From B8-G4 sp033720735 (GTDB lineage: Bacteria; Bacteroidota; Bacteroidia; Chitinophagales; Saprospiraceae), in NCBI GenBank assembly GCA_033720735.1, contig JAWWBX010000220.1, positions 1-7,350 of the forward strand: a DNA stretch of 7,350 nucleotides, read 5' to 3'. Shown in pieces: positions 1-4,946 of this stretch. The first letter of the stretch is position 1. Every line of letters begins with the position of its first letter. Both the position numbers and the translations under genes were made by a program. The notes under the pieces were generated by a model, which worked only from the letters and a program-made list of their open reading frames with translations, was not told where the DNA came from and did not search any database.

Positions 1-75
1 CTGCGCATCGATACTGATGTCGTGCCGTATGCGCGGCAACGGCTGCAGGCATTGTTGGGCCGCAAGCAGAATTGA
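1..75 (+). CDS. 3' end of an unidentified gene (partial)
   Basis: Frame 1 is open from the window edge to a TGA at 73-75 and encodes 24 residues, LRIDTDVVPYARQRLQALLG followed by RKQN. The basic, helix-like tail is plausible as the C-terminus of a protein that begins outside the window. I do not recognise the family. A chance open stretch of 24 codons is also possible, so the call rests on amino-acid composition and on the 57-bp gap before the next start codon on the same strand. If it is real, it could be the upstream member of the same transcription unit as the hydratase gene. Confidence 0.45.
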   Translation: MRIDTDVVPYARQRLQALLGRKQN

Positions 76-132
76 TCCGGTTTTGGCATATTCCTGATAA
101 ATGCACGTCCTTTGTTGCTCAAATCTCTAGCG

Positions 133-915
133 ATGCAATACCAAGTTCTTGAAATCTCAGTCCGCCAGAAGGTAGCCGTAATCACTCTGCAACGGCCTCA
201 GGCCCTCAATGCCCTCAACGGGCAGACCATCGAAGAACTGAGTCACTTTTTCAGCGATGGATACCGCCAGGTTGGCCAGATCGGTGCGGTCGTGTTGACC
301 GGAGCAGGGGAGAAGGCCTTCGCCGCTGGTGCCGATATTTCGGAGTTTCAGGAGATGAACAAGGAGGAGGGGTTGGCCTTTGCGCGCCGCGGGCAGGAGA
401 CGTTCTTCCTGATCGAGCAATTCCATTTGCCGGTGATCGCTGCCGTCAACGGCTTTGCGCTCGGCGGCGGTTGTGAACTGGCCATGGCCTGTCATTTGCG
501 GATCGCCAGCGAGCAGGCGCGCTTTGGACAGCCGGAGGTCAACCTCGGACTGATCCCCGGTTATGGTGGGACACAGCGCCTGGTCCAGTATGTTGGCAAG
601 ACAAAGGCGATGGAGCTGATGCTGACCGGGGACATGCTCTCTGCCGGTGAAGCGCAGGATGCAGGCCTGGTCAATCGGGTAGTGCCAGCCGATGCCTTGA
701 TCAGCGCCTCCCTGGAGCTGGCCGCCAGGATCATGCGAAAGGCCCCTCTGGCGGTCGCTGGCGTGATCGGCAGCGTAAATGCCTATTTCACTGAGGGTTA
801 CAACGGTTTCGAAGCCGAGATCCAGTACTTCGCCGACCTCATGGACAGTGAAGACTTCAGAGAAGGCACCGACGCCTTTCTGGCCAAGCGCAAACCTGAG
901 TTCAAAGGGCGCTGA
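133..915 (+). CDS. Enoyl-CoA hydratase/isomerase family protein (crotonase fold)
   Basis: This 260-residue protein has the usual length of a single-domain enoyl-CoA hydratase, a cytosolic enzyme that adds water across the double bond of 2-enoyl-CoA in beta-oxidation or related acyl-CoA routes. Visible family marks are the N-terminal strand VAVITLQRPQALNALN, the CoA and oxyanion-hole segment AAGADI (residues 64-69), GFALGGGCE with Glu115, and GQPE with Glu135. These two glutamates are 20 residues apart, as are the catalytic pair Glu144/Glu164 of rat mitochondrial hydratase. The C-terminus KRKPEFKGR is also typical. The ATG at 133 is preferred over the in-frame TTG at 112 because homologues begin close to this strand; no clear Shine-Dalgarno is seen, which is common in Bacteroidota. 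The stop overlaps the next start by one base. Substrate chain length, or a crotonase-type specificity, cannot be decided from sequence alone. Confidence 0.93.
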   Translation: MQYQVLEISVRQKVAVITLQRPQALNALNGQTIEELSHFFSDGYRQVGQIGAVVLTGAGEKAFAAGADISEFQEMNKEEGLAFARRGQETFFLIEQFHLPVIAAVNGFALGGGCELAMACHLRIASEQARFGQPEVNLGLIPGYGGTQRLVQYVGKTKAMELMLTGDMLSAGEAQDAGLVNRVVPADALISASLELAARIMRKAPLAVAGVIGSVNAYFTEGYNGFEAEIQYFADLMDSEDFREGTDAFLAKRKPEFKGR

Positions 916-1727
916 TGTTCGACTTCCATCAGGACAAGCGGCGGTACTTCCAGATGCAGTACCGCACTGCGGCTGAGTATATCATTCCTTTCATCGCACA
1001 ACAGCGACCGGTCATTGCGACGGACAGGATTCTGGAGATTGGTTGTGCCGAGGCGGGCGTGCTACGGGCCTTCCGGGAGCTTGGCTGTGACTGCACCGGC
1101 ATCGAGCTATCGGCCAGCCGGGTTGCCAATGCCGAGAAATTCCATGCTGAGATTGATGCGCCCGGCCAGGTGCGCTTTGTGACCCGGGACATCTATGAGA
1201 TCGATGTGGAGCACGACCTGGGACACCGTTTCGACGTCATTGTGCTGAAGGACGTGATTGAGCATATTCCCGACCAGGCCCGGTTTATTCCCCGCCTGCG
1301 CGCGTTTCTCGCCCCGGGTGGCGTCATCTTTTTTGGGTTTCCACCCTGGCAGATGCCCTTCGGGGGGCACCAGCAGGTGTGCCAATCCCGCGTCCTGAGC
1401 AAGTTGCCCTGGTTCCATCTGCTGCCCACACCGCTTTTCCAGGGTGTGCTGCGGGTATTCGGTGAGACCCGGACGACTCGCCGCAACCTGCAGGAGATCA
1501 AGGAAACGGGGATTACGATTGGGCGTTTTGAGCGCATCGTCAGACAGAGCGGGCTGCAGATCACCCAGCGTACCTTTTGGTTGCTCAATCCGATTTACAA
1601 GTACAAATTTGGCAGGGGAGCGGTCAAGCAGGCGGGTGTGATTGCCAGGCTGCCCGGGCTCAACAACTTCTTCACAACGGCCGTGTACTACGTAGTGCGC
1701 GCAGCCGATCAGCCACCTGTTTCCTGA
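915..1727 (+). CDS. Class I SAM-dependent methyltransferase
   Basis: The 270-residue protein carries the class I methyltransferase core: motif I ILEIGCAEAG (residues 39-48) for S-adenosylmethionine binding, an acidic residue at the end of strand 2 (Glu64 in GIEL) expected to bind the ribose, an acidic Asp92 after strand 3, and motif IV-like DVIVLKDVIEHIPD (107-120), followed by FLAPGGVIFFGFPPW. This pattern resembles the UbiG/Methyltransf_11/23 group, which includes small-molecule, lipid and quinone methyltransferases. After the Rossmann domain, about 130 residues rich in aromatic and basic residues (PWFHLLPTPLF, NPIYKYKFGRG) probably form a substrate-binding part. No signal peptide is seen. 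Its ATG shares one base with the hydratase stop (TGATG), so translation is probably coupled. Its 3' end overlaps the convergent START-like gene by 19 bp. The substrate is unknown. Confidence 0.88.
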   Translation: MFDFHQDKRRYFQMQYRTAAEYIIPFIAQQRPVIATDRILEIGCAEAGVLRAFRELGCDCTGIELSASRVANAEKFHAEIDAPGQVRFVTRDIYEIDVEHDLGHRFDVIVLKDVIEHIPDQARFIPRLRAFLAPGGVIFFGFPPWQMPFGGHQQVCQSRVLSKLPWFHLLPTPLFQGVLRVFGETRTTRRNLQEIKETGITIGRFERIVRQSGLQITQRTFWLLNPIYKYKFGRGAVKQAGVIARLPGLNNFFTTAVYYVVRAADQPPVS

Positions 1728-2086
1728 CGCAACGTCCTGATCTGGTTTTCCCAGAGCAGTCGCTGATCAGCGACCTCGTCTTCATCGGCCCAATCCGTGA
1801 TCTCGAGCACGGTTTCGCCCGTTACGGGCGATTTGTGCATGCGGAACTCCAGGTATTCATCATCGTCGGCATCCTCCCACACAAAGCGCAGGCGTTCGTC
1901 CTCGATATCGTCGACAAGCTCCGCATTTTCCTCCTGACCTTCCCAACCAAACGTATAGATATCCTCGGTGATATCGACCGAATCGCAAAACCAGCGAATG
2001 AGACAGGAAGGGTTTGTCAGGAACTTGTAGAGGATTGTCGGCGATGCCCGGAAAATAAACTCCATTTCAAACGGAATTCTCCTCAT
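1709..2086 (-). CDS. START-like domain protein (Bacteroidota type)
   Basis: A 125-residue protein, probably cytosolic and strongly acidic. The N-terminus (MRRIPFEMEF, then ASPTILYKFLTNPSCLIRWF) matches the opening strand and helices of START/SRPBCC or AHSA1-like ligand-binding folds, where ASPxxLYxxLTxPxxLxxWF recurs. The middle strands (YTFGWEG, LRFVWED, YLEFRMH, VLEITDW) and a final helix complete the small helix-grip fold. Small proteins of this kind are widespread in Bacteroidota; their ligand is, as far as I know, not established. I chose the ATG at 2086 rather than the longer in-frame start at 2122, because the extra 12 residues are basic and unlike the rest, and homologues start near FEMEF. 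The gene is divergent from rpoD and ends inside the 3' end of the methyltransferase gene. There is no clear -33/-7 promoter upstream. Confidence 0.85.
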   Translation of the reverse strand: MRRIPFEMEFIFRASPTILYKFLTNPSCLIRWFCDSVDITEDIYTFGWEGQEENAELVDDIEDERLRFVWEDADDDEYLEFRMHKSPVTGETVLEITDWADEDEVADQRLLWENQIRTLRQETGG

Positions 2087-2103
2087 ACAGATCCGCGCAT
2101 TTT

Positions 2104-2118
2104 TGGCACGCGCCTTGC
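2104..2118 (+). promoter_or_regulatory. Candidate sigma-54 (RpoN) -24/-12 promoter
   Basis: The sequence TGGCACG-CGCC-TTGC matches the sigma-54 consensus TGGCACR-N4-TTGC at every defined position, with the invariant GG (2105-2106) and GC (2117-2118) separated by 10 bases. It is preceded by a T run, often seen at -24 elements. Transcription would start near 2130 and run toward rpoD, giving a leader of about 230 nt, or a short RNA if it stops at the hairpin at 2290-2320. Sigma-54 promoters need an enhancer-binding activator; no activator gene is in the window. It lies close upstream of the divergent START-like gene, reading away from it. Confidence 0.55.
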
Positions 2119-2202
2119 GCAATAAAGGAGAATTATTTTATTTATCAAAGAATATGAACTTTTTTTCAAATCCGCTGATTAATACATCGTGAAAGTGGAA
2201 AA

Positions 2203-2230
2203 GCGATGGTGTGATCTTGACACCAATCGC
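2203..2230. repeat. Bulged 10-bp inverted repeat over the rpoD -33 box
   Basis: GCGATGGTGT (2203-2212) is complementary to ACACCA-TCGC (2220-2225 and 2227-2230) with one bulged A at 2226 and a 7-base loop. As DNA it overlaps the TTG -33 element at 2217-2219 and could be a repressor operator. As RNA, in a transcript from the upstream sigma-54-like site, it would form a stable hairpin. No regulator is identified. Confidence 0.5.
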
Positions 2231-2247
2231 GATATAATGTATGTTTG
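2217..2247 (+). promoter_or_regulatory. Bacteroidota-type -33/-7 promoter of rpoD
   Basis: TATGTTTG at 2240-2247 is an exact match to the Bacteroidota -7 consensus TAnnTTTG. A TTG (within TTGACA) at 2217-2219 lies 20 bp upstream as the -33 element. Transcription would start near 2253-2256, about 105 nt before the rpoD ATG. A TATAAT also occurs at 2233-2238, but it is only 10 bp from TTGACA, so a classical -35/-10 reading does not fit. The site would be read by the sigma factor it drives, implying self-regulated expression. Confidence 0.65.
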
Positions 2248-2289
2248 CAGCACCTTTTGACACCGCACTGAACCACTGATACTGCAGCC

Positions 2290-2320
2290 AAAGAGAGAGA
2301 TCGCAGGGTGTCTCTTTTTT
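2290..2320 (+). terminator. Terminator-like hairpin in the rpoD leader (possible attenuator)
   Basis: AAAGAGA (2290-2296) pairs perfectly with TCTCTTT (2311-2317), leaving a short U tail; a second register starting at GAGA (2297-2300) pairs with TCTC (2311-2314) and extends with G-U pairs. The right arm runs into six Ts (2315-2320). The stem is AU-rich with a 10-14 nt loop, so it is weaker than the hairpin after rpoD. GACACC at 2259-2264 can pair with GGTGTC at 2307-2312, which would break the stem. It lies between the rpoD promoter and start codon, so it could attenuate rpoD or end a short RNA. Confidence 0.4.
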
Positions 2321-2360
2321 GTTTATGACTATTAACCAGACTGACACTAAGCTTGATTGA

Positions 2361-3230
2361 ATGAGGCAGTTAAAAATTACCAAGTCTATCACCAACCGCG
2401 AGAGCCAGTCTCTCGAAAAGTACCTGCAGGAAATCGGCAAGGTCGACTTGCTGACACCGGAAGAAGAGGTGGATCTGGCCAAGCGCATCAAGGAAGGCGA
2501 CCAGATCGCTCTTGAAAAACTCACCAAGGCCAACCTCCGCTTCGTCGTATCCGTTGCCAAACAGTACCAAAATCAGGGATTGTCGCTCAGCGACCTGATC
2601 AACGAGGGCAATCTCGGTCTGATCAAGGCAGCCCAACGATTTGACGAAACCAGAGGGTTCAAGTTTATCTCCTACGCCGTTTGGTGGATCAGGCAGTCGA
2701 TCCTGCAGGCCCTGGCCGAGCAGTCGCGTATCGTACGCCTCCCGCTCAACAAGGTAGGATCACTCAACAAGATCAACCGGGCATTTTCAGAGCTGGAGCA
2801 GGAGTTTGAGCGCGAACCCAGCGCTGACGAACTGGCGGAAGTCCTGGAGATCCCGACCGAAGAGGTGGAGACCACCCTCGGTGTAGCCGCGCGCCACGTT
2901 TCCATGGATGCGCCGTTTGTGGAAGGTGAGGACAACTCACTGCTCGACGTGCTGGAAAACAGCAATACGCCGGGCACAGATACGCAACTCGAGTACAACG
3001 AGTCACTGAGCCGGGAAATCGACCGCTCACTGAGTACGCTCACCGAGCGGCAGTGCGATGTGATCAAGCTGTATTTCGGGATCGGGGTCGAGCATCCCAT
3101 GTCGCTGGAAGACATCGGCGAGAAATTTGGCCTGACGCGCGAGCGCGTGCGCCAGATCAAGGACAAAGCCATCAACAAACTCAGGTCCGCCTCACGGAGC
3201 AAGTTGCTGAAACACTATCTCGGAGCATAA
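2361..3230 (+). CDS. rpoD: Primary RNA polymerase sigma factor RpoD/SigA, short Bacteroidota form
   Basis: The 289-residue protein is the housekeeping sigma factor that directs RNA polymerase to most promoters. It starts directly at region 1.2 (SLEKYLQEIGKVDLLTPEEE, residues 14-33) and lacks the acidic region 1.1 and the large non-conserved insert of the E. coli protein, as is usual in Bacteroidota. Region 2 follows (LRFVVSVAKQYQNQGLSLSD, then GNLGLIKAAQRFD), with the melting and -10/-7 recognition segment FKFISYAVWWIRQSILQAL, then region 3. Region 4.2 carries the helix-turn-helix MSLEDIGEKFGLTRERVRQI (about 250-269), which contacts the -33 element. No Shine-Dalgarno is visible before the ATG, consistent with the phylum. 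It is monocistronic by appearance: its own promoter lies upstream and a strong terminator follows 15 bp after the stop. Identity as the primary rather than an alternative sigma is nearly certain from the near-universal N-terminus. Confidence 0.98.
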   Translation: MRQLKITKSITNRESQSLEKYLQEIGKVDLLTPEEEVDLAKRIKEGDQIALEKLTKANLRFVVSVAKQYQNQGLSLSDLINEGNLGLIKAAQRFDETRGFKFISYAVWWIRQSILQALAEQSRIVRLPLNKVGSLNKINRAFSELEQEFEREPSADELAEVLEIPTEEVETTLGVAARHVSMDAPFVEGEDNSLLDVLENSNTPGTDTQLEYNESLSREIDRSLSTLTERQCDVIKLYFGIGVEHPMSLEDIGEKFGLTRERVRQIKDKAINKLRSASRSKLLKHYLGA

Positions 3231-3245
3231 CTGCAAAGCGATATG

Positions 3246-3284
3246 AGAAAAAGGGCGTTTCCCACCCGGAGACGCCCTTTTTCT
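3246..3284 (+). terminator. Strong intrinsic terminator after rpoD
   Basis: AGAAAAAGGGCGT (3246-3258) is exactly complementary to ACGCCCTTTTTCT (3272-3284). The stem can extend inward by a G-T pair and three more pairs (3260-3262 with 3268-3270), leaving a 5-base loop CACCC. A GC-rich core followed by a T tract is the classical intrinsic terminator. The symmetric A and T tracts would let it work on both strands. It separates rpoD from the GAPDH gene and ends just before the -33 element proposed for the latter. Confidence 0.9.
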
Positions 3285-3285
3285 G

Positions 3286-3316
3286 TTGTGACAGATACAA
3301 AATTTGCAGACCTTTG
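3286..3316 (+). promoter_or_regulatory. Candidate -33/-7 promoter of the GAPDH gene
   Basis: TTG at 3286-3288 and GACCTTTG at 3309-3316 fit the Bacteroidota TTG / TAnnTTTG pattern with one mismatch in the -7 box and a 20-bp spacer, the same spacer as in the rpoD promoter. The predicted start is near 3322-3325, about 20 nt before the ATG at 3343. The -7 box lies inside two palindromic elements, suggesting regulated access. Confidence 0.45.
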
Positions 3317-3328
3317 CGCGCAAATTTT
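3299..3328. repeat. Inverted repeat and nested palindrome, operator candidate for GAPDH
   Basis: AAAATTTGC (3299-3307) and GCAAATTTT (3320-3328) are perfect 9-bp inverted arms around a 12-bp spacer, with centres 21 bp apart, about two helical turns. Within the same interval TTTGCGCGCAAA (3313-3324) is a perfect 12-bp palindrome that shares bases with the right arm. The two symmetric elements cannot both form as hairpins. Their position over the proposed -7 box suggests binding of a dimeric regulator of central carbon metabolism; which one is unknown. Confidence 0.55.
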
Positions 3329-3342
3329 CCAACCCTGATCGT

Positions 3343-4815
3343 ATGAATCATCCAGTAGATCTCCGTGAAGCCAGCGATACCGCGATCCGCGACTGGCGCG
3401 AAAAAGAAAAGAAAGCAATCCGCCTGATCCAGATGGCAGGCGACCTCCGGTTTGACCGGTCGACCGAAGTGATCCTTTTCCGCCGAACCATCTACGATGC
3501 CCGGCCGAGCGAGGTGATCCAAAACCACCTGGTGTCGCACAACTACATCGGCCAGTCACTTGAGCTGGACACTACCCTGGCCATTGTGGCCGAGATTGCA
3601 GCCCTGCAGGATCTGGCGCCGGCCAAGATCGACGTGGGCACGCTGTCCTGTGAGTGGCTGACAGAAGGCCAGCAATACGGTGACCTCAAGGACTTCATCC
3701 ACAACAAGCTCAACCATTTTGTCGGGGATGACAAAGACGTGTTGCAGCACCGCGATGTCGTGTTGTATGGGTTTGGACGCATCGGCCGGCTGGTGGCGCG
3801 GCGCATCATTGAAGTCACCGGGCGCGGTGACCAGCTGCGACTTAAAGCGATCGTGATCCGTCCGCAGATGAAAGACCTCCGCGAGGAGGTAGCCAAACGG
3901 ATGGCACTCCTGATGGAGGACTCCGTCCACGGACAGTTTCATGGCACCGTGGAGATCAGGGATGACGCACGCGAGGTCCTCATCAATGGGAATCGCGTTG
4001 CGATCATCTTTGCAAGCAATCCTGCCGAGATCGACTATACCGAGTACGGCATCCGCAACGGCCTGGTCATCGACAATACCGGTGTCTGGCGTGATAAAGC
4101 AGGCCTCTCGCAGCACCTGCAAAACGGCATTGATCAGGTCTTGCTGACCGCTCCTGGGAAAGACGTGCCCAATATCGTGCACGGGGTCAATCAGGATGAC
4201 TTCGATTACGATGAACACAAGGTGATCAGCGCCGCGAGCTGCACGACCAATGCCATCGTGCCTATCATTCAGAAGATCGACGAGGCCTTCGGGATCCGCA
4301 GTGGTCACGTGGAGACGATCCATGCTTACACGAGCGACCAGAACCTGCTCGACAACTTTCACAAGAAACCACGGCGGGGCAGGGGAGCAGCGATCAATAT
4401 GGTACTTACCACGACAGGCGCGGCCGATGCGGTGGCCAAGGTGCTCCCGCATCTTGATGGCAAGCTGACCGGCAACGCCGTGCGGGTACCGACACCCAAC
4501 GTTTCGCTGGCCATCATCGCCGTCTCCATTGACAAGGAGACCACGGTGGAAGAAGTCAACGGGGTGCTGCGCGAAGCCTCACTGCATGGTGACCTGGTGG
4601 AGCAGATCCACTATTCGGCCTCGACGGAGTATGTGTCGAGCCACGCAGTGGGCATGACCACAACATCGGTACTTGATGCGCCGTCGACCATCGTGGGTCC
4701 TGATGGCAAGACGGTGATCATTTACGCCTGGTACGACAATGAGTACGGCTACTCCTGCCAGGTGGTGCGGCTGGCCAAGCACGCAACCCGTGTGCGCCGG
4801 TACACCTACTATTGA
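3343..4815 (+). CDS. gap: Glyceraldehyde-3-phosphate dehydrogenase, long (~490 aa) form
   Basis: This cytosolic enzyme interconverts glyceraldehyde 3-phosphate and 1,3-bisphosphoglycerate in glycolysis or gluconeogenesis. The 490 residues exceed the usual ~335 because about 135 residues precede the Rossmann domain; this long class occurs in Bacteroidota and also in Pseudomonas and relatives. The dinucleotide fold begins VVLYGFGRIGR (139-149). The active-site block is SAASCTTN with catalytic Cys300, and the base is His327 in ETIHAYTSDQN. LTGNAVRVPTPNVS provides phosphate-site residues, and the C-terminus has WYDNEYGYSCQVV. At the end of strand 2, where NAD enzymes have Asp, this protein reads AIVIRPQ, so Arg replaces it; from family knowledge that favours NADP use, as inference. 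I chose the ATG at 3343 because the alternative TTG at 3304 lies within the palindromic promoter region. A separate promoter and the upstream terminator suggest independent expression. Confidence 0.95.
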   Translation: MNHPVDLREASDTAIRDWREKEKKAIRLIQMAGDLRFDRSTEVILFRRTIYDARPSEVIQNHLVSHNYIGQSLELDTTLAIVAEIAALQDLAPAKIDVGTLSCEWLTEGQQYGDLKDFIHNKLNHFVGDDKDVLQHRDVVLYGFGRIGRLVARRIIEVTGRGDQLRLKAIVIRPQMKDLREEVAKRMALLMEDSVHGQFHGTVEIRDDAREVLINGNRVAIIFASNPAEIDYTEYGIRNGLVIDNTGVWRDKAGLSQHLQNGIDQVLLTAPGKDVPNIVHGVNQDDFDYDEHKVISAASCTTNAIVPIIQKIDEAFGIRSGHVETIHAYTSDQNLLDNFHKKPRRGRGAAINMVLTTTGAADAVAKVLPHLDGKLTGNAVRVPTPNVSLAIIAVSIDKETTVEEVNGVLREASLHGDLVEQIHYSASTEYVSSHAVGMTTTSVLDAPSTIVGPDGKTVIIYAWYDNEYGYSCQVVRLAKHATRVRRYTYY

Positions 4816-4946
4816 TCGGACGCCGGCCCGGTGTATCTTGAAGGACGACAACTGGCGGTTGGTCTATGAATTGCGGGTGCCCATCCCATTTGGAATGATA
4901 TTCGCAACAATTACGGGGCCGGCCTGCTTATCTTTACAACCAGAGT
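4816..4946 (+). other. Intergenic gap between GAPDH and the S41 protease
   Basis: The 131 bp hold no credible gene. A GC-rich imperfect palindrome (about 4823-4837) follows the GAPDH stop but has no T tract, so it is not a convincing terminator. A GGCCGGCC palindrome lies at 4917-4924. No good TAnnTTTG box is seen at a useful distance; TATCTTTA at 4929-4936 is close to it but has no -33 partner. Confidence 0.4.
4891..4905 (+). promoter_or_regulatory. Weak sigma-54-like element before the S41 protease gene
   Basis: TGGAATG-ATAT-TCGC keeps the invariant GG (4892-4893), N10 and GC (4904-4905) of a -24/-12 promoter and matches 8 of 11 defined consensus bases. Its predicted start near 4917 would suit the ATG at 4947. 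GG-N10-GC is frequent by chance in GC-rich DNA, so this is a weak call. Confidence 0.2.

Larger units (their letters stand above)
2087..2360. other. Divergent intergenic region between the START-like gene and rpoD
   Basis: These 274 bp contain no convincing gene but several control-like signals, listed separately: a sigma-54-type element, a dyad over the -33 box, a Bacteroidota -33/-7 promoter and a T-rich hairpin. The stretch 2121-2170 is markedly AT-rich against GC-rich neighbours. It includes AAAGGAG (2124-2130), which looks like a Shine-Dalgarno but has no ATG, GTG or TTG at a useful distance. An 8-bp direct repeat TTGACACC occurs at 2217-2224 and 2257-2264, exactly 40 bp apart; the first copy contains the -33 box. 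Confidence 0.6.

Noticed and set aside
81..100. TTTTGGCATATTCCTGAT as a sigma-54 promoter for the hydratase gene
   Set aside because: It resembles the other GGCA sites, but the -12 half lacks GC at the correct spacing, so the invariant bases fail.
1577..2125. 182-codon plus-strand frame across the START-like gene
   Set aside because: It is antisense to a recognisable START-like protein and its product shows no domain; the opposite-strand reading has family motifs.
2124..2166. AAAGGAG followed by AT-rich DNA as a ribosome site for a small gene
   Set aside because: No ATG, GTG or TTG lies 5-12 bases downstream; the next ATG (2154) is too far and gives only 12 codons.
2217..2238. TTGACA and TATAAT as an E. 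coli-type promoter
   Set aside because: The spacer is only 10 bp instead of about 17; the TAnnTTTG box at 2240-2247 with a 20-bp spacer explains the region better.
2189..2260. Possible 23-codon leader ORF from GTG before rpoD
   Set aside because: It starts upstream of the predicted transcription start, has no ribosome site and overlaps promoter and dyad elements.
2138..2560. 140-codon minus-strand frame over the rpoD leader and 5' end
   Set aside because: It runs antisense through conserved sigma-factor codons and its product is low-complexity without a recognisable domain.
3556..4452. 298-codon minus-strand frame inside the GAPDH gene
   Set aside because: It is a shadow of a GC-rich, codon-biased gene; the plus strand encodes an unmistakable GAPDH with all active-site motifs.
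4816..4845. GC-rich palindrome after GAPDH as an intrinsic terminator
   Set aside because: The stem is imperfect with almost no loop and no T tract follows.
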